Below, piece after piece: positions 28,046-37,176 of a DNA stretch of 64,000 nt (its first letter is position 1; every line of letters starts with the position of its first letter). The DNA is taken from the NCBI RefSeq assembly GCF_003119195.2, contig NZ_CP022262.1, positions 629,001-693,000 of the forward strand, read 5' to 3'. Source of the stretch: Azospirillum baldaniorum. Its GTDB lineage: Bacteria; Pseudomonadota; Alphaproteobacteria; Azospirillales; Azospirillaceae. A program made the translations under genes and the position numbers. A model generated the notes under the pieces. It made no database searches, was not told the DNA's origin, and worked only from the letters and a program-made list of their open reading frames with translations.

Positions 28046-28317
28046 GGGTCCGATCCTTTCGGTCAAGGCGCCAAGCGCGGAAAGCGGATCGTCCGCCGAA
28101 CACGAATTTAGCCACACGAAAAATAGGGTTTCCAGCGTAATTTTTTCTTCACGCCCGCCGTTTGCCTCTGGCGGCGGCACCGTCACAGGGACCATTTCTC
28201 CGGATGACGGGTTTCCAAAAGGGCTACAACGCGTCAAAGGCCCGCAACTAAGCTCGAACGGGCGCCAGGGCCGAACAAGAACCGAACCAACAAGAATCGA
28301 ACATGGGAGGGATAACG

Positions 28318-30021
28318 ATGATGGGGGATGCGGCCCGCACATTGCCGGACCAGAGCTGGACCCTGGGCTACCCGCCCGACGTGGACTGGAACGCGCCGAT
28401 TCCGGTGAAGCCGCTGACCGCGCTGCTTGAGGACGCGGCGGCCCGTTTCGCCGAGCGCCCCTTCCTGGACTTCATGGGCAAGCGTTCGACCTACGCGGAG
28501 GTGGCGCGGATGGTGGACCGCGCCGCCCGCGGCTTTCAGGCGATCGGCGTCAGCAAGGGCGTGCGCGTCGGGCTGTTCCTGCCCAACACGCCTTATTTCG
28601 TGATCTGCTATTTCGCGATCCTGAAGGCCGGCGGGACGGTGGTGAACTTCAACCCTCTCTACGCCGAGCGCGAGCTGCACCACCAGATCACCGACAGCGG
28701 CGTCGAGCTGATGGTCACGCTCGACCTCAAGGTGCTCTACGGCAAGATGGCCCGGATGCTCGCCGAATCAGGGCTGAAGCGGCTGGTGATCTGCCCGATG
28801 GCCGACATCCTGCCCTTCCCCAAGAACTGGCTGTTCCCCATCGTGAAGCGGGCGGAGGTCGCACGCATCCCCGCGGACGACCGCCACCTGTCCTTCCGCC
28901 GGCTCGTCGCCAACGACGGCGCCCCGAAGCCGGTCGCCATCGACCCGACGGAGGACGTGGCGGTGCTGCAATACACCGGCGGCACCACCGGCGTGCCCAA
29001 GGGCGCCATGCTGACCCACGCCAACCTGTTCGCCAACACCGAGCAGTGCAGCCTGTGGTTCGTCGGCGCGCGGCAGGGGGAGGAGCGGATGCTGGGCGTG
29101 CTGCCCTTCTTCCACGTCTTCGCCATGACCGTGGTGATGAACTTCAGCATCCGCATAGGGGCGGAGATCGTGATGCTGCCCCGCTTCGAGCTGGATCAGG
29201 TGATGGAGACCATCCACGCCAGGAAACCGACGCTGTTCCCGGCGGTGCCGACCATCTACACGGCGATCAACCACCACAGGCACTTGGAAAAATACGACCT
29301 TTCCTCGATCCGCTACTGCCTGTCGGGCGGCGCCCCCCTGCCGGTGGAGGTCAAGGAGGCGTTCGAGCGGAACACCGGCTGCGTCCTGGTGGAGGGTTAC
29401 GGCCTGTCCGAATCCTCCCCCGTCGCCACCGCGAATCCGATAACCGGGCTGAACAAGGCCGGCTCCATCGGCCTGCCCCTGCCCGGCACGCTGATTGAGA
29501 TCGTCAGCCTGGAGGAGCCGCGCCGCGTCCTGCCCGTCGGCGAGAAAGGCGAGGTGTGCATCCGCGGCCCGCAGGTGATGAAGGGCTATTGGAACAAGCC
29601 GTCCGAAACGGCGCTGACCCTGGTGGACGGGCGCCTGCACACCGGCGACGTCGGCTACATGGACGAGGACGGCTACACCCACATCGTCGACCGCATCAAG
29701 GACATGATCCTGTGCAGCGGCTTCAACGTCTACCCGCGCAACGTGGAGGAGGCGATCTACCTGCACCCCGCCGTCGCGGAATGCGTGGTCGCCGGCCTGC
29801 CCGACGAATACCGCGGCCAGACGGTGAAGGCCTACATCCGCGTCGACGACGGCAAGACCCTGACGCGCGAGGAACTGATCGGCTTCCTCAAAGACAAGCT
29901 CTCCCCCATCGAGATGCCCAAGGCGATCGAGTTCCGCGGCGAGTTGCCCAAGACGATGATCGGCAAGCTGTCGCGCAAGGCCCTGCTCGACGAGGAGGCG
30001 GAGCGGCGGAAGGGCTCGTAA
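28318..30021 (+). CDS. fadD: Long-chain fatty acid--CoA ligase (AMP-binding enzyme)
   Basis: Activates fatty acids to acyl-CoA via an acyl-adenylate, on the cytoplasmic side of the inner membrane. The 567-residue protein has the P-loop-like YTGGTTGVPKGAM, the adenylate motif GYGLSESSP, TGDVGYMDEDGY, DRIKDMILCSGFNVYPRNVEE and the C-terminal lysine in KTMIGKLSRKAL. Length and motifs fit FadD rather than shorter aryl or acetyl ligases, though chain length cannot be read. Start: ATG 28318 after GGGAGGGATAACG; ATG 28303 is within the ribosome site. Monocistronic, divergent from the cold-shock gene across 272 bp. Confidence 0.9.
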   Translation: MMGDAARTLPDQSWTLGYPPDVDWNAPIPVKPLTALLEDAAARFAERPFLDFMGKRSTYAEVARMVDRAARGFQAIGVSKGVRVGLFLPNTPYFVICYFAILKAGGTVVNFNPLYAERELHHQITDSGVELMVTLDLKVLYGKMARMLAESGLKRLVICPMADILPFPKNWLFPIVKRAEVARIPADDRHLSFRRLVANDGAPKPVAIDPTEDVAVLQYTGGTTGVPKGAMLTHANLFANTEQCSLWFVGARQGEERMLGVLPFFHVFAMTVVMNFSIRIGAEIVMLPRFELDQVMETIHARKPTLFPAVPTIYTAINHHRHLEKYDLSSIRYCLSGGAPLPVEVKEAFERNTGCVLVEGYGLSESSPVATANPITGLNKAGSIGLPLPGTLIEIVSLEEPRRVLPVGEKGEVCIRGPQVMKGYWNKPSETALTLVDGRLHTGDVGYMDEDGYTHIVDRIKDMILCSGFNVYPRNVEEAIYLHPAVAECVVAGLPDEYRGQTVKAYIRVDDGKTLTREELIGFLKDKLSPIEMPKAIEFRGELPKTMIGKLSRKALLDEEAERRKGS

Positions 30022-30144
30022 GGCACCGCGTGCCCTTCCGGAACCGCAGGGTGGCCATACGCCCCACCCCACCTTGCGGCCCCGCCCCCCGGACCCTATA
30101 AGGACGCTCGTCCTTTCTTTCGGTCCGGCGGCAAGGAAAAGCGC

Positions 30145-31131
30145 ATGATCGTGGTCACCGGTGGGGCCGGTTTCATCGGCTCGAATCTCGTGGCGGCCCT
30201 GGCCGCGCGCGGGATCACCAACGTCGCGGTGATCGACCGCTTCGGCGACGGGGAGAAGTGGCAGAATCTCGCCAAGCGGGAACTCGCCACCCTCGTCGCA
30301 CCGGAAAACGCGCTCGCCTTCCTTGACCAGCACGCCGCGGAGATCGACGTGATCTTCCACCTCGGCGCCATCTCGGCGACGACGGAACGCGACGTGGACA
30401 AGATCGTCGCCAACAACGTGGCGCTGACGCTGGACCTGTGGCGCTGGTCCTCCTGGCGGGGGGCGCGGCTGATCTACGCCTCCTCCGCCGCGACCTACGG
30501 CGACGGCTCCGCCGGCTTCGACGACGACGGGTCGCCGGAGGCGCTGGCGGCCCTGCGCCCGCTCAACGCCTATGGCTGGTCCAAGCATCTGATCGACCGC
30601 CGCGTCGCCCGCGTGGTGAGCGAGGGCGACATCCTGCCGCCGCAGTGGGCGGGCCTGAAGTTCTTCAACGTCTACGGCCCGAACGAGCGGCACAAGGACG
30701 ACATGATGAGCGTCGTCGCCAAGCTGCACCCCAAGCTCAAGGCCGGGGAACCGGCGCGGCTGTTCAAGTCCCACCGCCCGGAGTTCGAGGATGGCGGGCA
30801 GCTCCGCGATTTCATCTTCGTGGACGACTGCGTGGCGGTGATGCTCTGGCTGTATGACAACCCGCAGGTCAGCGGGCTGTTCAACGTCGGCACCGGCAAG
30901 GCCCGCAGCTTCAAGGATCTGGCGCTCGCCACCTTCGCCGCTCTGGGGCTGGAGCCGCGCGTCGAGTATTTCGACATGCCGGCCGAGCTTCAGGGCAAAT
31001 ACCAGTATTTCACCGAGGCGCGCACCGAACGCCTGCGCGCCGCCGGATTCGACCAGCCTTTCACCGAGCTGGAAGAGGGCGTGCGCCGCTACGTCCAAGA
31101 TTTCCTGTCGCAGCCCGACCCCTACCGCTGA
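30145..31131 (+). CDS. hldD: ADP-L-glycero-D-manno-heptose 6-epimerase
   Basis: NAD(P)-dependent epimerase that makes the heptose donor for the LPS inner core. The 328-residue extended SDR has GGAGFIGSN at 6-14, YGWSK (catalytic Tyr and Lys), and the HldD-specific phrases KFFNVYGPNE and LFKSHRPEFEDGGQLRDFI, with normal length. The ATG at 30145 is preceded by AAGGAAAAGCGC. No other LPS gene lies beside it. It is followed about 60 bp later by lgt in the same direction. Confidence 0.93.
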   Translation: MIVVTGGAGFIGSNLVAALAARGITNVAVIDRFGDGEKWQNLAKRELATLVAPENALAFLDQHAAEIDVIFHLGAISATTERDVDKIVANNVALTLDLWRWSSWRGARLIYASSAATYGDGSAGFDDDGSPEALAALRPLNAYGWSKHLIDRRVARVVSEGDILPPQWAGLKFFNVYGPNERHKDDMMSVVAKLHPKLKAGEPARLFKSHRPEFEDGGQLRDFIFVDDCVAVMLWLYDNPQVSGLFNVGTGKARSFKDLALATFAALGLEPRVEYFDMPAELQGKYQYFTEARTERLRAAGFDQPFTELEEGVRRYVQDFLSQPDPYR

Positions 31132-31189
31132 CGGTTCCGCCTCTCCCCGACCGGGGAAACGCCCAAACAACAAAAGGCACCCGCCGCGC

Positions 31190-31996
31190 ATGCTCGCCAT
31201 CGCCTTTCCCGCCATCGACCCCGTGGCGTTCGAACTCGGGCCGATCGTCATCCGCTGGTACGCGCTGGCCTATCTGGCGGGCTTCGTGCTCGGCTGGCGC
31301 TACTGCCTGGCGCTGGCCCGCCGCACGCCCGGCCGCCCCTCGGCGGAGGATTACGACGACTTCCTGACCTGGGCCGTGGTCGGCGTCATCCTGGGTGGAC
31401 GGATCGGCTACGTGCTGTTCTACAACCTGCCCTTCTACCTCCAGAATCCGCTCGACGCGCTGATGGTCTGGCACGGCGGGATGTCCTTCCACGGCGGGCT
31501 GATCGGCGTCCTCGGCGCGATCCTGCTGTTCTGCTGGAGGCGGGGCCTGTCGCCGCTGGCCTTCGGCGACCTGATCGCCGCGGCGGCCCCCATCGGGCTG
31601 TTCTTCGGCCGCATCGCCAACTTCATCAACGGCGAGCTGTACGGCCGCCCGGCCCCCGACGTGTCCTGGGCGGTTGTGTTCCCGCGCGACCCGCTGCAGG
31701 TGCCGCGGCACCCCAGCCAGCTCTATGAAGCCTTCCTGGAGGGGGCGGTGCTGTTCGTCCTCCTGGCCATCCTGGTGCGGATGCCCGCCGTGCGCGGGCG
31801 GGCGGGCATGACGGCGGGCATCTTCTTCATCGGTTACGGCCTGTCGCGCATCATCGCGGAGTTCTTCCGCGAGCCGGACGCGCAGCTTGGCTTCCTCTAC
31901 GCCGGGGCGACGATGGGACAACTTCTGTCGGTGCCGATGGTTCTGTTCGGTGTGTGGCTGGTCGCCCAGGCCCGCCGCCGCCCCGCCGCCGTCTGA
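31190..31996 (+). CDS. lgt: Phosphatidylglycerol--prolipoprotein diacylglyceryl transferase
   Basis: Integral inner-membrane enzyme that attaches diacylglycerol to the lipobox cysteine, the first step of lipoprotein maturation. It has 268 residues with about seven membrane helices and the Lgt signature GRIANFINGELYGR, along with HGGMSFHGGL and RHPSQLYEA. The ATG at 31190 lies downstream of AAAAGGCACC; the longer open frame to 30854 is a shadow of hldD. It heads the lgt-midA-pgeF group, an order seen in other alphaproteobacteria. Confidence 0.95.
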   Translation: MLAIAFPAIDPVAFELGPIVIRWYALAYLAGFVLGWRYCLALARRTPGRPSAEDYDDFLTWAVVGVILGGRIGYVLFYNLPFYLQNPLDALMVWHGGMSFHGGLIGVLGAILLFCWRRGLSPLAFGDLIAAAAPIGLFFGRIANFINGELYGRPAPDVSWAVVFPRDPLQVPRHPSQLYEAFLEGAVLFVLLAILVRMPAVRGRAGMTAGIFFIGYGLSRIIAEFFREPDAQLGFLYAGATMGQLLSVPMVLFGVWLVAQARRRPAAV

Positions 31997-32013
31997 GGTC
32001 GGAAGGTCCCGCC

Positions 32014-33156
32014 ATGAGTGATGCCGCCCCGAATTGCCTCGCCCACCACCTCGCCCGCCGCATCGTGATGGACGGGCCGCTGTCGGTCGCCGCCTTCATG
32101 GCGGAGGCACTGGGGCACCCGCGCTTCGGCTACTACATGCGCCAGGACCCCTTCGGCGTGTCCGGCGACTTCACCACCGCCCCGGAAATCAGCCAGATGT
32201 TCGGCGAGCTGGCCGGGCTGTGGTGCGTCGACACCTGGGCGCGGCTGGGCGGCCCCGCCTCCTTCCATCTGGTGGAGCTGGGTCCGGGCCGCGGCACGCT
32301 GATGCAGGACGCCCTGCGCGCCGCCGCGCTCGTCCCCGCCTTCCGCGAAGCCGCCCAGGTCCATCTGGTGGAAACCAGCCCGACGCTGCGCGCCCGCCAG
32401 AAGGAAACTTTGGCCGGCCTTCCGGTCGCTTGGCACGACCGGCTGGAGGACGTGCCCGAGGGCCCGACCCTGATCCTCGCCAACGAGTTCTTCGACGCCC
32501 TGCCCATCCGTCAGGTCCAGAAGACCAACCACGGCTGGTTCGAGCGGCTGATCGACATCGACCCCGCCGTGCCCACCGATACGACGGCCGACACGCCCCG
32601 CTTCCGCTTCGTCCTGGAGGCCTTCGGCAGCGCCGGCGCCCGGCTGATCCCGCCGGCCCTGCGCGACGCGCCGGAAGGCAGCGTGGTCGAGGTCTCCCCG
32701 GCCTCCCAGGCGGTGGCCCGCCTGATCGGGGAGCGTCTGGCCGCCCACCCTGGCGCGGCGCTGGTGATCGACTACGGCTACCGCGGCGGGCCGGCGGTCG
32801 GCGACACGCTCCAGGCGCTGCGCCGCCACGCCTACGCCCCGGTGCTGGACGCACCGGGCGAGGCCGACCTGACCGCCCATGTGGATTTCGCCGCCATCGC
32901 CGCCGCGGCCCGCGAGGGCGGGGCGGAGAGCTTCGGCCCGGTGGACCAGGGCGACTGGCTGGTCCGGCTGGGCATCCAGCCGCGCGCCGCCGCGCTGAAG
33001 CGCAACGCCACGGCGACGCAGGCCGCGGACATCGACTCCGCATTGGCCCGCTTGATCGGGCCCGACCAAATGGGCACCCTCTTCAAGGTTCTGGCCCTCG
33101 CCTCCCCCGGCCTGGGGCCTCCGGCGGGCTTCGAAAGCCCGGGTCTGGCATCCTGA
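32014..33156 (+). CDS. MidA/NDUFAF7-family SAM-dependent methyltransferase
   Basis: A 380-residue class I methyltransferase of the DUF185 family, whose mitochondrial member NDUFAF7 dimethylates an arginine of a complex I subunit. Characteristic parts: GHPRFGYYMRQDPFG, GDFTTAPEISQMFGE, the SAM site HLVELGPGRGTLM, and NEFFDALPIRQ. The ATG at 32014 has GGAAGG upstream. It lies 17 bp after lgt and 46 bp before pgeF and is probably in one operon. A role in assembly of bacterial complex I is inferred from the homologue. Confidence 0.88.
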   Translation: MSDAAPNCLAHHLARRIVMDGPLSVAAFMAEALGHPRFGYYMRQDPFGVSGDFTTAPEISQMFGELAGLWCVDTWARLGGPASFHLVELGPGRGTLMQDALRAAALVPAFREAAQVHLVETSPTLRARQKETLAGLPVAWHDRLEDVPEGPTLILANEFFDALPIRQVQKTNHGWFERLIDIDPAVPTDTTADTPRFRFVLEAFGSAGARLIPPALRDAPEGSVVEVSPASQAVARLIGERLAAHPGAALVIDYGYRGGPAVGDTLQALRRHAYAPVLDAPGEADLTAHVDFAAIAAAAREGGAESFGPVDQGDWLVRLGIQPRAAALKRNATATQAADIDSALARLIGPDQMGTLFKVLALASPGLGPPAGFESPGLAS

Positions 33157-33202
33157 ACACTGGCATCCAAACAAGAGACCGCGACAGCAAAGGGACGGGT
33201 TC

Positions 33203-33970
33203 GTGATTACGCTTGGCGCGCTGAACGACATCACCCACATCCGACACGCCTTCTTCACCCGCACCGGCGGCGTGTCGACGGGGCTGTACGCCTCGCTGAA
33301 CGTCGGCTTCGGCTCCGGGGACGCGCCCGCCGCCGTTGCGGAGAACCGCGCGCGCGCCGCGGCCCGCATGGACGTTCCGCCGGAGCGGCTCGTCACCTGC
33401 TATCAGGTGCACAGCCCGACCTGCGTCGCCGTCACCGAGCCCTGGACGCCCGATCAGGCGCCCCACGCCGACGCCATGGCGACCGACCGTCCGGGCATCG
33501 CGCTGGGCATCCTGACCGCCGACTGCGCCCCGGTGCTGTTCGCCGACGAGAAGGCCCGCGTCATCGGCGCCGCCCACGCCGGCTGGAAGGGCGCCAAGGG
33601 CGGCGTTCTGGAGGCGACCATCGCGCGGATGGAGGAGTTGGGCGCCAAGCGCAACCGCATCGTCGCCGCCATCGGCCCCTGCATCGCCCAGCGCTCCTAC
33701 GAGGTCGGGCCGGAATTCCCCGCCCCCTTCCTGGATGAGGACCCGCGCAACCGCGATTACTTCGCGCCGGCCCGCCGCCCGGATCATTTCCTGTTCGATC
33801 TGGCCGGCTACATCACCCGCCGCCTGGGCGACACCGGGGTGGAGATCATCCAGCGCTGCCCCAACGACACGGTGGTCGAGGAGGACCGCTTCTTCAGCTA
33901 CCGCCGGTCCTGCCTGCGCGGCGAAAAGGACTATGGGCGCGGCCTGTCGGCCATCGTCCTTCAGGGCTGA
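33203..33970 (+). CDS. pgeF: Multicopper-type laccase-domain protein PgeF (YfiH)
   Basis: A 255-residue protein of the YfiH/PgeF family, described as a purine nucleoside phosphorylase/polyphenol oxidase and as an editing enzyme for peptidoglycan precursors. Metal-ligand residues are present: H in CYQVHSPT, C in TADCAPVLF and H in GAAHAGWKG, along with GPCIAQRSYEV. The start is GTG at 33203 after AAAGGGACGGG. Last gene of the lgt-midA-pgeF operon. The name follows the E. coli editing role; that role here is inference. Confidence 0.88.
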   Translation: MITLGALNDITHIRHAFFTRTGGVSTGLYASLNVGFGSGDAPAAVAENRARAAARMDVPPERLVTCYQVHSPTCVAVTEPWTPDQAPHADAMATDRPGIALGILTADCAPVLFADEKARVIGAAHAGWKGAKGGVLEATIARMEELGAKRNRIVAAIGPCIAQRSYEVGPEFPAPFLDEDPRNRDYFAPARRPDHFLFDLAGYITRRLGDTGVEIIQRCPNDTVVEEDRFFSYRRSCLRGEKDYGRGLSAIVLQG

Positions 33971-34003
33971 ACACGACAGAAAAGTTCCCGCCCGAAATTT
34001 GTT

Positions 34004-34044
34004 CTTACCTCTGACTGATTGCGATACGACCTATTTCAGGTAAG
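34004..34044. promoter_or_regulatory. Spaced inverted repeat CTTACCT/AGGTAAG upstream of hemerythrin gene
   Basis: CTTACCT at 34004-34010 and its exact complement AGGTAAG at 34038-34044 are separated by 27 bp, ending about 45 bp before the hemerythrin ATG. It may be a regulator binding site or a 5'-leader stem. No FNR/FixK-type box was found. Confidence 0.3.
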
Positions 34045-34089
34045 ATCGATTCTCAAGGGTGAGGGCATTCCGGAGAGGGAGACGCCGGC

Positions 34090-34569
34090 ATGACGATGGA
34101 CGCGCACCGGGAAGACACGCATCGGAGCGATGGGCGGGGCGGCGACGGGCGAAGCGATTGGCGCAGCGCGCGGATGGTGCTCGACAACGGCGGACTGGAC
34201 GCCGACCACCGGATGCAGCACGAACTGATCCGCCGCTTCGTCGCCCTGCCGGGCGAGGAAGCGGAGCGCAAGCCGGCGCTGGCCCTGCTGAACGAGCTGC
34301 GCCGCGTCTCCGTCCGCCATTTCCTGCGGGAAGAGCGGGTCCAGGCCTCGATGCGCTACCCGCATCTGGAGGAACACCGGGCGCAGCACCGCCGGCTGGC
34401 CACCCTGCTGGACGACATCATCGGGCAGGTGGACGCCGAGGAGTCGGCCTTCGAATACAGCTATGTGAAGGCCAAGGCGGACGAGCTTCTGCAATTCTGG
34501 TTCTTCGACCATTTCGTGAAGGCCGACCTGCCCATGAAATCGCACCTTGCGAAGTTCGCCGTGCGGTGA
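34090..34569 (+). CDS. Hemerythrin-like protein
   Basis: A 159-residue four-helix protein with the hemerythrin iron ligand pattern: H40/H44 (DADHRMQHE), H77 and E81 (HFLREE), H92/H96/H100 (HLEEHRAQH), and H141 and D146 (DHFVKAD). Such proteins bind O2 (or sense it) at a di-iron site in the cytoplasm. A 25-residue polar N-terminal tail precedes the domain. The ATG at 34090 has GGAGAGGGAGA upstream. Single gene. Aerotactic Azospirillum-type bacteria often encode many hemerythrins; O2 storage or sensing is inferred. Confidence 0.85.
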   Translation: MTMDAHREDTHRSDGRGGDGRSDWRSARMVLDNGGLDADHRMQHELIRRFVALPGEEAERKPALALLNELRRVSVRHFLREERVQASMRYPHLEEHRAQHRRLATLLDDIIGQVDAEESAFEYSYVKAKADELLQFWFFDHFVKADLPMKSHLAKFAVR

Positions 34570-34768
34570 TGCGCAAGTGTCCTGCCGCCACGCTTGCGCC
34601 ATGCGGGAATCGCAGGGCCGGCTGGCTGCGGCGTCTTGAACCGCCCGTCATGGAACGTTTACATAGGTGCGCCCCTTTGTTATGGTCCGCCGCGTTTTCA
34701 AGGGGCGGCGTCGGCAAGGGACTGACGGGCGCACCGAAACCTATTCCCTGCAGAGAGAGCCGACTGCG

Positions 34769-35704
34769 ATGAAGGTGCTTGCCGGCAACAGCAACCGTCC
34801 GCTGGCCGAGGCCATCTCCACCTGTCTCGGCGTGCCGCTGACCAAAGCGAGCATCCGCCGTTTTTCGGACATGGAGGTGTTCGTCGAAATCCTGGAGAAC
34901 GTGCGCGGCGAAGACGTGTTCGTGGTCCAGTCGACGTCGTTCCCGGCCAACGACAACCTGATGGAGCTGCTGGTCACCATCGACGCCCTGCGTCGCGGGT
35001 CGGCCCGGCGCATCACGGCGGTCCTCCCCTACTACGGCTATGCGCGCCAGGACCGCAAGACCGGCCCGCGCACGCCGATCTCGGCCAAGCTGGTCGCCAA
35101 CCTGATCACCCAGGCCGGCGCCAACCGCGTGCTGACCATGGACCTGCACGCGGGTCAGATCCAGGGCTTCTTCGACATTCCGACCGACAACCTGATGGCC
35201 GCCCCGGTGTTCGAGAAGGACATCCGCGCGACCTTCGAGGACATCGGCGAGGTGACGATGGTGTCGCCCGACGTCGGCGGTGTGGTGCGCGCCCGCTCGC
35301 TGGCCAAGCGGCTGGACGCCGATCTCGCCATCATCGACAAGCGGCGTGAGCGCGCCGGCGTGTCGGAGGTGATGAACATCATCGGCGACGTCAAGAACCG
35401 CCGCTGCATCCTGCTGGACGACATCGTGGATTCGGGCGGCACGCTGTGCAACGCCGCGGTCGCCCTGATGGACGCCGGCGCGAAGTCGGTCCACGCCTAT
35501 TGCACCCACGGCGTCCTGTCCGGCGGCGCGGTGGCCCGCGTGGCCGTGTCGCCGCTGGAGCAGCTCGTCACCACCGACAGCATCCAGGCGACCGAGGCCG
35601 TGCGCGTGTCCCGCAACATCCGCCAGCTCACCATCGCCCCGCTGCTCGCCGACGCGATCACGCGCATCAGCGAGGAGCGTTCGGTGTCGAGCCTGTTCTC
35701 GTAA
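34769..35704 (+). CDS. prs: Ribose-phosphate pyrophosphokinase
   Basis: Makes PRPP from ribose-5-phosphate and ATP for nucleotide, histidine and tryptophan synthesis. The 311-residue protein has [27 protein letters not shown], the [14 protein letters not shown] metal/ATP region, and the PRPP loop [10 protein letters not shown]. The ATG at 34769 lies downstream of AGAGAGAGC; the open frame upstream is not coding. A strong terminator follows at 35726-35759. Confidence 0.96.
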   Translation: MKVLAGNSNRPLAEAISTCLGVPLTKASIRRFSDMEVFVEILENVRGEDVFVVQSTSFPANDNLMELLVTIDALRRGSARRITAVLPYYGYARQDRKTGPRTPISAKLVANLITQAGANRVLTMDLHAGQIQGFFDIPTDNLMAAPVFEKDIRATFEDIGEVTMVSPDVGGVVRARSLAKRLDADLAIIDKRRERAGVSEVMNIIGDVKNRRCILLDDIVDSGGTLCNAAVALMDAGAKSVHAYCTHGVLSGGAVARVAVSPLEQLVTTDSIQATEAVRVSRNIRQLTIAPLLADAITRISEERSVSSLFS

Positions 35705-35725
35705 CAGCGCTCCATCCCACGTGGA

Positions 35726-35759
35726 AAGCCCTTCCCCTTCGCGGGGGAAGGGCTTTTTT
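35726..35759 (+). terminator. Intrinsic terminator of prs
   Basis: A 12-bp stem, AAGCCCTTCCCC paired with GGGGAAGGGCTT, around a short TTCGCG-type loop, followed by a run of T residues. It lies about 20 bp after the prs stop codon. Confidence 0.9.
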
Positions 35760-35893
35760 CTTGGGCTTCCCGGCCGTCTTCCGCGCGTTTCCGGACTCTG
35801 TCCTTGACGCCGCGCCCCGCATGGCTTAATCACCGCGCCCACGCGTCAGCACCCCTGGAGGCTGGCGCTTTTTTCCGTTCAAGGAGTTTTCCG

Positions 35894-36505
35894 ATGACGC
35901 AGATCGTTCCGCTCAGCGCCGAAGCGCGCGACCGGGCCGGCAAGGGGACCGCCCGCCAGACCCGTCGTGATGGCCGTATCCCGGCCGTGATCTACGGTGG
36001 CAAGCAGGCCCCCATCATGATTTCGCTGGAGAAGTTCACGTTCACCCGTGTTCTGAACCAGGCGGGCTTCTTCACGCACCTGTTCGACGTCACCGTCGAT
36101 GGCGCCACCCACCGGGTCCTGCCGCGCGACGTGCAGTTCCATCCGGTCACCGACGTCCCGCTGCACGTCGACTTCCTGCGCGTCTCCGCCGAAACCCGCA
36201 CCACCGTGCAGGTTCCGGTCGAATTCGTCGACCAGGAGAAGTCGCCGGGCCTGAAGCGCGGCGGCGTGCTGAACATCGTCCGCCACGAGCTGGACGTGAC
36301 CGTCTCCGCCGGCAACATCCCGGAGCAGATCACGATCTCCTGCGAGGGCTACGACGTCGGCGATTCGATCCACATCTCTTCGGTGAAGCTGCCGGAAGGT
36401 GTCGCCTCGACCATCACCGACCGCGACTTCACGATCGCCACGATCGTCGCCCCGTCGGGCCTGAAGTCCGAAGAGGGCGAAGCCACCGAGGCCGCCGCTT
36501 CCTGA
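35894..36505 (+). CDS. rplY: 50S ribosomal protein L25 (CTC type)
   Basis: 5S rRNA-binding ribosomal protein of the long CTC form, 203 residues: an N-terminal L25 beta barrel (RDRAGKGTARQTRRDGRIPAVIYG in parts, residues about 8-95) and a C-terminal TL5-like domain (about 96-190) with an acidic tail. The ATG at 35894 follows a near-perfect AAGGAG. Followed by pth, the usual neighbour in alphaproteobacteria, with a hairpin in between. Confidence 0.95.
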   Translation: MTQIVPLSAEARDRAGKGTARQTRRDGRIPAVIYGGKQAPIMISLEKFTFTRVLNQAGFFTHLFDVTVDGATHRVLPRDVQFHPVTDVPLHVDFLRVSAETRTTVQVPVEFVDQEKSPGLKRGGVLNIVRHELDVTVSAGNIPEQITISCEGYDVGDSIHISSVKLPEGVASTITDRDFTIATIVAPSGLKSEEGEATEAAAS

Positions 36506-36530
36506 TCGGAAGCCGCCTTTGGGGTTGCGA

Positions 36531-36558
36531 CAGGGGGCTTCGGCCCCCTGTTTCGTTT
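36531..36558 (+). terminator. Hairpin between rplY and pth
   Basis: An 8-bp stem, CAGGGGGC with GCCCCCTG, around a stable TTCG loop, followed by TTTCGTTT. It could terminate or attenuate rplY transcription before pth. Confidence 0.7.
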
Positions 36559-36594
36559 CCGGCCTACGCTGTCATGAGATGAGGAGAATGCGCC

Positions 36595-37170
36595 ATGCTG
36601 CTGCTGGTGGGATTGGGCAACCCTGGCGCCGAATACGCGCGCAACCGGCACAACATCGGCTTCATGGCGGTGGAGGAGATCGCCCGCCGCCACGGCTTCG
36701 GCCCTTGGCGCAAACGCTTCCAGGGTCAGACCGCCGAGGGCACGATCGGCGGCGAGAAGGTGATCGCCCTGGAGCCGCTGACCTTCATGAACCTGTCCGG
36801 CCAGTCGGTCACCGCGGCCGTCCAGTTCTTCAAGTTGAAGCCCGAGGACGTCGTCGTCATCCATGACGAGTTGGACCTGCCGCCCGGCAAGATCCGGGTG
36901 AAGAAGGGCGGCGGGCATGGCGGGCACAACGGCCTGCGCTCCATCGACGCGCATCTCGGCAAGGAGTACTGGCGCATCCGCCTGGGCATCGGCCATCCCG
37001 GCGACAAGGACCGGGTCAGCGGCTATGTCCTCCACGACTTCGCCAAGGCCGAGCAGAGCTGGCTCGACCCGCTGATCGACGCCGTTGCCGACGCCTTCCC
37101 GCTGGTCGTGAAGGGGCAGGCCGAGAACTTCATGAACAAGGTCACCCTGGCGACCGCGCCCGTCAAGTAA
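36595..37170 (+). CDS. pth: Peptidyl-tRNA hydrolase
   Basis: Cleaves peptidyl-tRNA released from stalled ribosomes. It has 191 residues with [19 protein letters not shown] at the N-terminus containing the catalytic His, the tRNA-contact segment [11 protein letters not shown], and [27 protein letters not shown] in parts. The ATG at 36595 has a GAGGAG leader. It ends 6 bp before the convergent sugar permease gene. Confidence 0.96.
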   Translation: MLLLVGLGNPGAEYARNRHNIGFMAVEEIARRHGFGPWRKRFQGQTAEGTIGGEKVIALEPLTFMNLSGQSVTAAVQFFKLKPEDVVVIHDELDLPPGKIRVKKGGGHGGHNGLRSIDAHLGKEYWRIRLGIGHPGDKDRVSGYVLHDFAKAEQSWLDPLIDAVADAFPLVVKGQAENFMNKVTLATAPVK

Positions 37171-37176
37171 ACGGGA

